This document shows, one piece after another, positions 18,988 to 27,970 of a stretch of 64,000 nt of DNA (position 1 is its first letter; each line of letters opens with the position of its first letter). The notes below the pieces were generated by a model that saw only the letters and a program-made list of their open reading frames with translations, was not told where the DNA came from and did not search any database. The stretch spans positions 4,076 to 68,075 of the forward strand of contig PLZA01000019.1 in assembly GCA_003153505.1 (NCBI GenBank). The letters are read 5' to 3'. The stretch is from Candidatus Dormiibacterota bacterium. GTDB lineage: Bacteria > Chloroflexota > Dormibacteria > Aeolococcales > Aeolococcaceae. Made by a program: the position numbers and the translations under genes.

Positions 18988-19065
18988 GCGTCGAGTGTAT
19001 GCCGGGTGAGCAGGCGCTCCTGAGGATTTGACAGCACGACGGCTCGCGATATATCGTCTCAGCAG

Positions 19066-20013
19066 ATGCAAGCCACCGTCATTCGCACCGCGGAGCTCAC
19101 CAAGATCTACTCCGGGACGGTGAGGGCGGTCGACGGACTGGATCTCACGGTCTTCCAGGGTGAGATCTTCGGGCTCCTCGGACCCAACGGGGCCGGCAAG
19201 ACCACGACGGCGAGCATCCTCACCACCCGCACCATCCCGACCCACGGTCGCGCGCTCGTCGGCGAGATCGACGTGGTCGCGCATCCGGCCGTCGCCAAAC
19301 AATTGATCGGTGTGGTGCCCCAGACGAACACGCTCGACCGCGCACTGACGGTCTGGGAGAACCTGTATTTCCACGGCCGGTTCTTCGGGATGGGGTCGCG
19401 CGCCTCGCGCGAAGCGGCCGACGAGATGCTCGTCCGGTTTCGCCTCACCGAGCGGGCCAGGGCGCCGGTCATGGCACTTTCCGGCGGTCTCGCCCAGCGG
19501 TTGATGGTGGCGCGCGCGATCCTGCACAAGCCCGCGGTCCTCTTTCTCGACGAGCCGACGGCCGGCCTCGACCCCCAGAGCCGGATTGCGCTCTGGGAGA
19601 TCCTCGGCGAGCTGCATACGGGTGGCCAGACCGTGCTGCTCACCACCCACAACATGGAGGAGGCCGACAGCCTGTGCGACCGGATCGGGATCATGGATCA
19701 CGGCAGGATTCTTGCCCTGGATACACCGGCTCGCCTCAAAGCGACGATCGGCGCCGACACACTGGTCACGATCACCGCCGACGGTGACCTCGAGGCGCTC
19801 GCGGTCCGCATGCGCCAGGAGGTCGCGGGCGTCGAGTCCGCGGTGACGCGGAAGGGGACGGTCCAGCTCGCCGTGCGCGGTGGGGACAGGGTGCTCCTGC
19901 GGGTGATCGACAGCGCGGATCGCGGCGGGTTCGTGGTCCGCGACGTCCAGGTGGCCGAGCCGAACCTGGAGACGGTGTTCATCAACCTCACCGGCAAGGA
20001 GCTCCGCGAATGA
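19066..20013 (+). CDS. ABC-2 type (drug-efflux) transporter ATPase
   Basis: 'GPNGAGKTTTASILTTRTIPTHGRALV', 'LSGGLAQRLMVARAILHKPAVLFLDEPTAGLDPQSR'. Confidence 0.9.
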   Translation: MQATVIRTAELTKIYSGTVRAVDGLDLTVFQGEIFGLLGPNGAGKTTTASILTTRTIPTHGRALVGEIDVVAHPAVAKQLIGVVPQTNTLDRALTVWENLYFHGRFFGMGSRASREAADEMLVRFRLTERARAPVMALSGGLAQRLMVARAILHKPAVLFLDEPTAGLDPQSRIALWEILGELHTGGQTVLLTTHNMEEADSLCDRIGIMDHGRILALDTPARLKATIGADTLVTITADGDLEALAVRMRQEVAGVESAVTRKGTVQLAVRGGDRVLLRVIDSADRGGFVVRDVQVAEPNLETVFINLTGKELRE

Positions 20014-20849
20014 CCACGGTCACCACCGCGCTCACGTCGTCGCGGATCGCCTTCGGTGCGCTCCTGCTCCGCGACCTCGTGGTCTTGAAGAAGCGTCTTC
20101 GCGAGTTCATCCCCCGCACCGTGATCCAGCCGTTCCTGCTCTGCTTCGTCTTCCTCTACGTCTTCCCGACGATCGGCCAGGGGGTCGGCGGGGGCCGGGG
20201 TGGAGCAGGGGAGTCCGCGTTCGCGACGATTCTCGTCGCCGGCGTCGTCGGCCTCTCGATCATGTTCCAGGGAATCCAGGCGGTGGCGCTCCCGATGGTG
20301 CAGGAGTTCGGCTATACGAAGGAGATCGAGGATCGCGTGCTCGCGCCCCATCCGGTGTCGCTGGTGGCGATCGAGAAGGTGCTCTTCGGGGCGATCCAGG
20401 GCCTGCTCGCCGCGGCGATCGTGTTCCCGATTGCCGCGGTCGTCCATGCCGGCGGCGTGCATATCGACCTCCAGGTGCACTGGATCGAGCTGATCACGCT
20501 GATCCCGCTCGCGTGCGTCACCTGCTCGTCACTGGGCCTGACCTTCGGGACGATCTTCGATCCGCGCACGGTGCCCCTGCTCTTCGGGATCATCATCCTG
20601 CCGCTGACGTTCCTCGGCGGAACGTACTACTCCTGGACGACCCTCGCACCGGTGACGGTCGGTGGGTTCCACTGGTTGCAGGTGCTCGTCCTGGTGAATC
20701 CCCTCATCTACATCAACGAGGGAATGCGGGGTGCGCTCACGACGGCGCCCCACATGTCGCTCTGGATCGTCTACCCCGTGCTGCTCGGGTTCAGCGCGCT
20801 GTTCCTGTGGTCGGGGACGCGCAACTTCCGGCGGCGGGTGATCAGCTGA
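20010..20849 (+). CDS. ABC-2 type transporter permease
   Basis: Multi-TM, ATGA overlap with the ATPase, 'VTVGGFHWLQVLVLVNPLIYINEGMRGAL'. Confidence 0.87.
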   Translation: MTTVTTALTSSRIAFGALLLRDLVVLKKRLREFIPRTVIQPFLLCFVFLYVFPTIGQGVGGGRGGAGESAFATILVAGVVGLSIMFQGIQAVALPMVQEFGYTKEIEDRVLAPHPVSLVAIEKVLFGAIQGLLAAAIVFPIAAVVHAGGVHIDLQVHWIELITLIPLACVTCSSLGLTFGTIFDPRTVPLLFGIIILPLTFLGGTYYSWTTLAPVTVGGFHWLQVLVLVNPLIYINEGMRGALTTAPHMSLWIVYPVLLGFSALFLWSGTRNFRRRVIS

Positions 20850-21240
20850 TTCGCGGCGTGGTCGACTCCCGGCTACGCACCCACACCAGGCCGTGGACGA
20901 ACAGGCGCCAGCCAAACGTGGTCAGGCCGATGAAGATATAGGCGACGATGATGAATGCGATCGGAGTGTCGCGATGCGTGACGGCTGCGCGGAGACCGAG
21001 TGCGATGGCGGTGCCACCAACCCAGGCGCAGGTGAGCATCACCCATCGATCGAGCGGTGACTTGTAAAGGCGTACGACCAGCGCAACGCCGAACCATCCG
21101 ACCACAAACGGCCAGAGGACGGTGACGTACCAGGTGATTCCTGAGGAGATGTCATGACTCGCCCGACCGAGAGCCACGAACAGCGCGAGGCAGACGGCGT
21201 CGACTCCGGCGGAGCAGGCGCGAGCGGTCCAAGGGCGCAT
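20842..21240 (-). CDS. DUF3054-like membrane protein
   Basis: Four TM helices, 'ALFVALGRASHD...TVLWPFVVGWFGVALV'. Confidence 0.65.
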   Translation of the reverse strand: MRPWTARACSAGVDAVCLALFVALGRASHDISSGITWYVTVLWPFVVGWFGVALVVRLYKSPLDRWVMLTCAWVGGTAIALGLRAAVTHRDTPIAFIIVAYIFIGLTTFGWRLFVHGLVWVRSRESTTPRIS

Positions 21241-21540
21241 GACGCCGCGAAGATATCAGGCGGCGACGCTGCGGCGGACCATCAGGCACGCGTCCGGGTC
21301 AGCTACGACGCCGTTGCCGACGCCTATGTCGAGCGTGTCCACAACGAGCTTCGCCACAAGCCGCTCGATCGGGCGCTGCTCACCGCCTTCGCGGAGCACG
21401 TGCAGGATGGGTTCGGCCGCGGCGCGTCGGTGTGCGACGCCGGGTGCGGTCCCGGCCACGTGAGCGCGTTCCTGGCCACCCTCGGACTCACGGTCACCGG
21501 CATCGATCTCTCACCGGCGATGATCGAGGTGCAGACCAAC
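21154..21540 (+). pseudogene. Truncated class I SAM methyltransferase
   Basis: 'VCDAGCGPGHVSAFLATLGLTVTGIDLSPAMIEV', then homology-like sequence stops; ORF reads on into the rhodanese leader to 21732. Confidence 0.6.
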
Positions 21541-21607
21541 CGGGCGTACGTGCTAGCGGCGTGTGAGCGGCGAGGTCCTGCTGCGAGCGCACGAGGACCG
21601 CAGAAAC

Positions 21608-21637
21608 TTGACTTCGGCGCTTGGGATTCCATACCAT
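21608..21637 (+). promoter_or_regulatory. Promoter candidate TTGACT-N18-TACCAT
   Basis: TTGACT 21608-21613, TACCAT 21632-21637, 11 nt before ATG 21649. Confidence 0.5.
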
Positions 21638-21648
21638 CGGCGCCACAC

Positions 21649-21732
21649 ATGGACGAGACACCGCGGCTGACGCGCCGCCGCTGGCTCGACTGGGGACGCA
21701 ACCGGTCTGACAGGGCAAGCTGTCCGGCGTAG
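21649..21732 (+). CDS. Candidate leaderless regulatory leader peptide upstream of rhodanese (MDETPRLTRRRWLDWGRNRSDRASCPA)
   Basis: 27-aa ORF close to the promoter candidate; RLTRRRxxDxxRxxSxxC resembles actinobacterial sulfur-gene leader peptides. Confidence 0.45.
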   Translation: MDETPRLTRRRWLDWGRNRSDRASCPA

Positions 21733-21841
21733 GCCTCGTGAAGTCCGGGAACGCGACGGTGCAGCGTCCGCGTCCGACATCTCGCAACCGTGCGGCCAGT
21801 CGCCGCTCAGGAACAGCCAACATCAACAGGAGCAATTCCTC

Positions 21842-22711
21842 ATGACCGAATACGCCCATCCAGAGGTCCTGGTCACCACCGAGTGGCTGGCCGGTCACCT
21901 CACCGACCCGCAGGTGCGGGTGCTCGAAGTCGACTACGACCCGTCGGCCTCGTACGAGCTGGGGCACATTCCCGGCGCGGCCCTGGTCGACTGGAAGCGC
22001 GACATCAACGACACCGTCCGCCGTGACATCCTCTCCAGGGAGCAGTTCGAGCAACTCGTCTCGCGGGTCGGGGCGACCCCCGAGACCACGCTCGTCCTCT
22101 ACGGCGACTTCCGGAACTGGTTCGCGGCGTTCGCATTCTGGACCTTCAGGATCTATGGCCACGCCGACATCCGTCTGCTCAACGGCGGGCGTCGCAAGTG
22201 GATCGATGAGGGGCGCGAAGTCACCGAGGATACCCCATCGTTCACGGCCACCTCGTACAAGGCGGCCGAAGCCGACACCTCGATTCGCAGCTTCCGAGGC
22301 GACGTCGAGAAGTCGCTTGGTGCCGAGGGCCGCGCACTCGTGGACGTGCGCTCGCCCGCGGAGTTCAAGGGCGAGATCTCCGCGCCCCCGGAGTACTCGA
22401 ATGAGGGCGCACAGCGCGCCGGACACATCCCTGGTGCCGCCAACATCCCCTGGGCACAGGCGATCCAGGACGACGATACGTTCAAGCCGGCTGACGCGCT
22501 CCGCGAGCTCTACGCCGCTCAGGGCGTGACCGATGACAAGTCGGTGATCACGTACTGCCGGATCGGAGAGCGCTCGTCGCACACCTGGTTCGTGCTCAGC
22601 TACCTGCTCGGCTTCCCTCGCGTGAGCAATTACGACGGATCGTGGAGCGAGTGGGGCAACTCGGTGGGCTTGCCGATCGAGAAGGAAGCCCGCGAGGCCG
22701 TCGCCGTCTGA
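21842..22711 (+). CDS. sseA: Thiosulfate sulfurtransferase (tandem rhodanese)
   Basis: 'ALVDVRSPAEFKGEISAPPEY...AGHIPGAANIPW', active loop 'ITYCRIGERSSHTWFVL'. Confidence 0.9.
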   Translation: MTEYAHPEVLVTTEWLAGHLTDPQVRVLEVDYDPSASYELGHIPGAALVDWKRDINDTVRRDILSREQFEQLVSRVGATPETTLVLYGDFRNWFAAFAFWTFRIYGHADIRLLNGGRRKWIDEGREVTEDTPSFTATSYKAAEADTSIRSFRGDVEKSLGAEGRALVDVRSPAEFKGEISAPPEYSNEGAQRAGHIPGAANIPWAQAIQDDDTFKPADALRELYAAQGVTDDKSVITYCRIGERSSHTWFVLSYLLGFPRVSNYDGSWSEWGNSVGLPIEKEAREAVAV

Positions 22712-23970
22712 TCTGAGACCAGCACCATTGGCGTCCCGGCGAGGATGACCTCGTCGGGGCGCCGCGGTCCGCGGCGGGAGGCGAGGGTGGCCGGGATGAA
22801 CGCCACAATCGATACGACCGCCGCACCGAGCACGAGCGCGGTCCAGCCGACCTGCTCGACCAGCGCGACCGCCGCGATGGCGCCGACGAGCATGCCCGCG
22901 TACAGCAGCAAGCGGATGAGGCCGTTGACCCTGCCGAGGACCTCGGCCGGAACCCGCTGCTGGAGGACAGTCTGCCCGCGGGTCTGGTAGAGCGCCGCCG
23001 ACGCGGTGCTGACAAACAGCAGCCCAAGAGCCGGGACCAGGCCGCCGACCAGGGCGAAGAGCCCGAGCGGGATCACCTCGATCAGGAAGCCCAGCGCAAC
23101 GCCGCGGGCGCCGATGGCGCGCGGGGTCCAGCGCAGAAGGACAACGCTTCCGGCAACGCCGCCGGCGCCGACCGCAGCGTACAGCCAGCCGACATCGGTC
23201 GCCTGTCCGAATCGCTCGGCCGCTGCGACGACGAGCACCGCCTGCAGCGCCGTGATTGCGGCGGCACTGCAGAAGAACGATGCGGCCAGGGAACGCAGCA
23301 TTGGGTCGCGAGCCACGACGGCAGCCGCACTGGTGCGGTCACCGGCGCGCCACGCGATGCGTTCGGCGGGAGCGACACGCAGCGAGAGGACGATCAGGCC
23401 GGCCATGCCGAAGGAGACCGCGTCTCCCCCAACCAGGACCTGCGGCTGGACGAACGGGAGCACGAGGGCCCCGATGACCGGAGCGACGAGCATGCTCGAT
23501 TCAAAGAGCCCGCTGTATAGGGCATTCACACGCAGCAAGCGGGGCGGCGACGTGACCCGTGGGATGCAGGCGCTGTACGCAGGCTGTGCGACCGATCCCA
23601 GGAACCCCGAGCAGGCAACCGCCACCAGGATCGCCCAGATCGTCCCGCTGTTGGCAAAGACGACGATGGCGGCGGTGAGGACGCATTGCGCGAGAGCAGC
23701 GCAGCCGGCCACCAGGCTCGGTCCGTAGCGATCGGCCAGCGTCCCACCGAGGGTGGGGCCCAACACCTTCGGGGCAAATCTCGCGAGGATGTAGAGCGCC
23801 GGCGCAACAGGCCGATGGGTGAGATTGAAGAGCAGGACGGCAAGCGCGACGACGGTCAGCCAGTCCCCGTAGGTCGAGATCCCGGCTGCCACGAGCAGTC
23901 GCGACGACCGATCGGCTTTCGGCAGCGTGCCCGCGGCTCGAGGAAAGAACCGGGCGGTATCGATCGGCAT
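22630..23970 (-). CDS. MFS transporter
   Basis: About 12 TM; 'STYGDWLTVVALAVLLFNLTHRPVAPALYILARFAPKVLGPTLGGTLADRYGP'; start ATG with AGGAG. Confidence 0.85.
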   Translation of the reverse strand: MPIDTARFFPRAAGTLPKADRSSRLLVAAGISTYGDWLTVVALAVLLFNLTHRPVAPALYILARFAPKVLGPTLGGTLADRYGPSLVAGCAALAQCVLTAAIVVFANSGTIWAILVAVACSGFLGSVAQPAYSACIPRVTSPPRLLRVNALYSGLFESSMLVAPVIGALVLPFVQPQVLVGGDAVSFGMAGLIVLSLRVAPAERIAWRAGDRTSAAAVVARDPMLRSLAASFFCSAAAITALQAVLVVAAAERFGQATDVGWLYAAVGAGGVAGSVVLLRWTPRAIGARGVALGFLIEVIPLGLFALVGGLVPALGLLFVSTASAALYQTRGQTVLQQRVPAEVLGRVNGLIRLLLYAGMLVGAIAAVALVEQVGWTALVLGAAVVSIVAFIPATLASRRGPRRPDEVILAGTPMVLVSDQTATASRASFSIGKPTELPHSLHDPS

Positions 23971-24001
23971 CTCACTCCTGGGGCGGGAACGGGAAACGAG
24001 C

Positions 24002-24033
24002 GCGACGCCGTGGGCTCAGACCCACGACGTCGC
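24002..24033. promoter_or_regulatory. Strong hairpin in the leader of the MFS gene (attenuator/terminator candidate)
   Basis: GCGACGCCGTGGG-CTCAGA-CCCACGACGTCGC, 13-bp stem with 12 Watson-Crick pairs, between the micro-ORF and the MFS start. Confidence 0.5.
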
Positions 24034-24082
24034 ACCAACGGATTCAGAACCCCCGGGCGCCCCGGGGATCACCAGCTGAGGA

Positions 24083-24109
24083 TCAGCCCCAGCCCGCGCC
24101 TTCTGCCAT
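24083..24109 (-). CDS. Candidate micro-ORF MAEGAGWG
   Basis: GGAGG 5 nt before ATG on the minus strand; 12-aa in-frame alternative MEAEMAEGAGWG from 24121. Confidence 0.35.
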   Translation of the reverse strand: MAEGAGWG

Positions 24110-24291
24110 TTCCGCCTCCATGGATACCGCCGGCACCAACTCCTCGCCACATCGATGGCAAGGTTGGCGCCCAGAGCGTGCCGCCTTGACGCTCGCCACG
24201 TTCGCGGTGCTTGGCCTGGGTTAACAAGCGTTGTCCACATCTGCACAAATCTTTGCGAGTGTTCCCAGCATGCTGACAAACCGCGGGCACA

Positions 24292-25437
24292 TCAGGCAGG
24301 TTCGGCTCCCTCGCTGACGGCGGTGACGAAGAGCAGCATCGCGCCGAGCGCGCACACGATGAGCACCGTCGCCTGCCAGCCAAGCGGCTGTACCAGGCAG
24401 ACGGCCGCAATAGCCCCGATCAACATGCCGAGATACCCGGCGAAGCGCTCGACGGCCATGGTCCGCCCCAGGAGTTCGCGCGGAACTCGCTGTTGCAGAC
24501 CGACGGTGCCTCTCGTTTGATAGAGGGTCGCGCCAACGGCGCTGAAGAAAAGGAGCGCCACAGCGAGTGCAATCGTCGTGGCGAAAGCGAACGCCGCGAG
24601 CGGTGCGAGCTCGAGCGCTGTGAAGGCGATGATCGGAAGTTGCGTGACGCGCTTCGGAGTTCGGCGGATGACCGGGAGTGTCCCAAGCAGCGAACCCGCG
24701 CCGATCGCCGCGTACAGCCACCCCACGTTACTGTCGCTGCCGAACCGCTGCGCCGCGGCAACAACGAGCACGGCCTGCAGGCTGGTGACCGCGGCAGCGT
24801 TGGAAATGTATGCGGCCGCGAGGAATCGCAGCATCGGATCACGGAGGACAAGGGGGATACCCGCGGACATGCCGCGCGTGCCCCGAGTCGGCGCCGACGT
24901 GCCGGCCCCAACGCGCACCAACGTGGCAACCATCGCCGAGGCAAAAAAGAACGTCGCGGCGTCGATCGTGATGAGCACCTCGGGCGCCGTGAAGCGAAGC
25001 ACCAGGGCTCCGATTGCCGGTGAGACCATCAGGCTCGAGCTGCTTAATGCCGAGTACACACCCTGGACTCGCCCGAGCCCGGCTGAGTCGGTCACTCTCG
25101 GGATGAGGGCGCCGTAGCAGGGCTGTGCCGCCGAGCCGAAGAGTTGCGCCAGCGCGACCACCACGAAGATTGGCCAGATGACGTTGCTGTCGGCGAACAC
25201 AACGATCGAGCCGGTGAGCAAGCCCTGAACGACCGCACAGCCGGCGGCGATCGGGGCGGGGCCATAGCGATCGGCAAGCGCCCCGCCGGGGAACGGCCCG
25301 ACGAGCCGCGGAGCGACGCGGGCAATCATGTAGACGGCTGGACCGATCGGGGAGTGGGTCGCTCGAAACAGGAGTACGACCAGTGCCACCGTGGTGAGCC
25401 AGTCTCCGTATGACGAGGTACCGGTGGCGATGAGCAA
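24292..25437 (-). CDS. MFS transporter (paralogue of the 22630-23970 gene)
   Basis: 'SSYGDWLTTVALVVLLFRATHSPIGPAVYMIARVAPRLVGPFPGGALADRYGP'; no ATG in frame, TTG at 25437 or another rare start upstream. Confidence 0.8.
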   Translation of the reverse strand: MLIATGTSSYGDWLTTVALVVLLFRATHSPIGPAVYMIARVAPRLVGPFPGGALADRYGPAPIAAGCAVVQGLLTGSIVVFADSNVIWPIFVVVALAQLFGSAAQPCYGALIPRVTDSAGLGRVQGVYSALSSSSLMVSPAIGALVLRFTAPEVLITIDAATFFFASAMVATLVRVGAGTSAPTRGTRGMSAGIPLVLRDPMLRFLAAAYISNAAAVTSLQAVLVVAAAQRFGSDSNVGWLYAAIGAGSLLGTLPVIRRTPKRVTQLPIIAFTALELAPLAAFAFATTIALAVALLFFSAVGATLYQTRGTVGLQQRVPRELLGRTMAVERFAGYLGMLIGAIAAVCLVQPLGWQATVLIVCALGAMLLFVTAVSEGAEPA

Positions 25438-25723
25438 CCGAACAGCCGGGCTCAGCGCACCGCGAGGGGCGCGAACCGGAGCGGTGGACGCGCCCGCCGA
25501 GGCGCTCAGCGTGGGTTCCTTCGAGGAATTCTCAATCGCGTCGCAAGCGTACGCGAGCGGCCGTCAACCCGGGGCCGAATGCGCGCACTTGCGCACCCGG
25601 CGGCCCGCCTCGACAGGCCCCTCCGTGATAATGACGCGATCGACCCGTTATCGGCTCGTCACGAGATTACCCAATGGATCGTCACACCGGCGCTCTAGAG
25701 TGAGTGCCGGGCAGGACTGAGGC

Positions 25724-25759
25724 CTAGCCCCAGTTCTCGAGATCGCCCCAAGTAGCCAT
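25724..25759 (-). CDS. Candidate micro-ORF MATWGDLENWG
   Basis: CCTAGGAGGTTCCCATG: AGGAGG 5 nt before ATG; 11 aa then TAG. Confidence 0.45.
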   Translation of the reverse strand: MATWGDLENWG

Positions 25760-26053
25760 GGGAACCTCCTAGGAATATTGCGCCTGCGGGTAGCGTGAGA
25801 CCTGACCGCTGACGCGTTGGTATTGCACGTACTGTAATCCTCTGGGGGTTCTCTGGGCTTAAGACCTGTTGAGCGATCTTATGTTCACATTTCTTCGCCA
25901 CATCTTCGCGCTGTGATAACTGACGCAAGCGACGCGATCCCGCCGAAGCAACGCGTCAAACGTCAAGCGCCAATAAGGGCTTTCGGGGTCGCGCGCTGAC
26001 AATGCTGTCACGTACGCCGCGCCGTACGCCGCGTGCGGAATAGGATCCGACGC

Positions 26054-27556
26054 ATGGTGCAGGATGCCGTCGCGCCCCGTACACATCGGGCTGACGATGT
26101 CGGGTGGTTTCGCGGCGCCGTGACGACGCTCCGTCGACTGGATCTGGTGCCGAAGTCGCCGGCGCTCGGACCGGTCGATTACAAGAATGTCGGGCTCGTG
26201 GCCTACGTTGGCGCGACGGTCGTTGCCGCGGTGGTCGTCGGGATCGTTGCCGTTCTGACCGTCCGCGTCCAGGTCGACGTCGTGACGCTCGCGATTGCCG
26301 GACTCACGATCTTCCTGATGTCTGTCTTCGCGGTCAGACTGGCTCCCCCAGCCAACGTGCAGTGGGTCCCCACCGCTTTTGTTCACCTCGGTCTCGCGGT
26401 GACGTTCGGCCCCGCGGGAGCCGCCGTCGGGGCTCTGGCAGAGCCCATCGGCGTATCGATTCGCAGCCGCAACGGGTGGTTCCGGACGACCTTCAACATC
26501 GCGAACGCGTTCCTGGCCAATGTCGCCGCATGGGGCGTCTTCCTGTGGATCCATGGTCCCGATGCAGGTCGTGGCACGGGATCTGACCTGGCCGCGGGAG
26601 TGGCCGCCGGAGCTGTCAACTTCGCACTGAACTCAGGCTTCGTGGCGTTGGTCATACGACTGTCGGACCCCAGCGCCCCAATGGGGCGCGTCCTCCGGCA
26701 GCGCCTCTCGGTGCTGCCGTACAGCATCGGGTACGGATTTGCCGCTTTCGCTTTTGTGACCATGCACAGCGTCGCCGGCGCGGTGGGATTCATGGCGCTG
26801 CTGGCACCGGTGATCCTCCTGCACGGGTTTCTGGTCATCTCCACGCGTCGAGTGCAGCGGTATGAGGAACAGCGCGCCAAAGACCAGAAGGAAAAGGAAG
26901 AGCTGCTCCAGAGAGCGGTCGATGCGTCGGAAGCTGAGCGCCGAAGAATTGCACGAGACCTCCACGACGGCGTCGTGCAGAACCTGGCTGGGATGGCGTT
27001 TGCGCTGTCGGCAGAGGCGTCGCATCTCAAGACGGCGGCGGATGTTGCCAATGGGCAGAAGGACCTGCTCGAGCTCCTCGAGACATCCGCCAACGAAACC
27101 CGTGGGGCGATGAAGGACCTGCGCACATTGATCATCGAGCTCGCGCCCCCGGCGCTTCGTCGCGAGGGACTTCAAGCCGCACTGCTTGGGGTTCTCAGCG
27201 AGATCAAGCGGAAAGGCACCAACACCGAACTCGATCTTCCACCGAACCTGCGCCTTCGCGAGGATCGCGCAGCGCTTATCTTCCGCGTGGGGCAGGAGAT
27301 CCTCCGCAACGTTGCTGCCCACGCCCAGGCCAAGAACGTCAAGGTCGAGTTGACGACTGCGGAGGGATCGGCGGTTCTGAGCATCCAGGACGACGGCAGG
27401 GGCTTCACGAAAAGCGATATCGAACGCCGCAGAGCGGAGGGACACCTCGGCACCGTCGCCATCGTCGAGCTCGCCGAGAATGCGGGCGGAACGCTCACCA
27501 TCGACTCCGAGCCAGGTCGTGGCACGCTCGTCGTTCTGACGCTGCCCATCGAGTAG
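26054..27556 (+). CDS. NarL-type sensor histidine kinase with multi-TM N-terminal domain
   Basis: HisKA_3 'ASEAERRRIARDLHDGVVQNLAGMAFAL', HATPase 'LSIQDDGRGFTKSD'; 6-8 TM helices at the N-terminus. Confidence 0.87.
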   Translation: MVQDAVAPRTHRADDVGWFRGAVTTLRRLDLVPKSPALGPVDYKNVGLVAYVGATVVAAVVVGIVAVLTVRVQVDVVTLAIAGLTIFLMSVFAVRLAPPANVQWVPTAFVHLGLAVTFGPAGAAVGALAEPIGVSIRSRNGWFRTTFNIANAFLANVAAWGVFLWIHGPDAGRGTGSDLAAGVAAGAVNFALNSGFVALVIRLSDPSAPMGRVLRQRLSVLPYSIGYGFAAFAFVTMHSVAGAVGFMALLAPVILLHGFLVISTRRVQRYEEQRAKDQKEKEELLQRAVDASEAERRRIARDLHDGVVQNLAGMAFALSAEASHLKTAADVANGQKDLLELLETSANETRGAMKDLRTLIIELAPPALRREGLQAALLGVLSEIKRKGTNTELDLPPNLRLREDRAALIFRVGQEILRNVAAHAQAKNVKVELTTAEGSAVLSIQDDGRGFTKSDIERRRAEGHLGTVAIVELAENAGGTLTIDSEPGRGTLVVLTLPIE

Positions 27557-27568
27557 AGTGGATTGCAG

Positions 27569-27970
27569 ATGCCCCCCGCAGCGACTCGCGTCATGATCGT
27601 GGACGACCATCCGGTCGTCCGCAAGGGGCTGGCTTCGTTCCTGGGTCACGAGCCTGACATCGAGGTCGTGGGGCTCGCGGATTCCGGCGAGCAGGCCCTC
27701 GAGATGGCTCAGGAATTGCATCCCGACGTGGTGCTCATGGACCTCTCGATGCCAGGAATGGGCGGTATCGAAGCCACGCGGCGACTCGTCGAGACCGCGC
27801 CGGGAACCCGCGTGATGATGCTGACGTCATTCGGCGGCCACGAGCGCATGGTCGAGGCGCTGAAGAGCGGTGCGGTCGGCTACGTGGTGAAAGACACTGC
27901 GCCGGCTGACCTGCTCAACGCGCTGCGCAGCGTCGCGGCAACCGGCAAGGCTCCGCCTACTGCTTCTTGA
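27569..27970 (+). CDS. Receiver-only response regulator, NarL type, output domain missing
   Basis: 'RVMIVDDHPVVRKGLASFLGHEPDIEVVG...VGYVVKDTAPADLLNALRSVAATGKAPPTAS*'; ends after the receiver, overlapping the pntB 3' end. Confidence 0.8.
   Translation: MPPAATRVMIVDDHPVVRKGLASFLGHEPDIEVVGLADSGEQALEMAQELHPDVVLMDLSMPGMGGIEATRRLVETAPGTRVMMLTSFGGHERMVEALKSGAVGYVVKDTAPADLLNALRSVAATGKAPPTAS

Noticed and set aside
24231-24239. TTGTCCACA, matching an actinobacterial DnaA box
   Set aside because: Single copy, no cluster of boxes and no dnaA/dnaN; not an origin.
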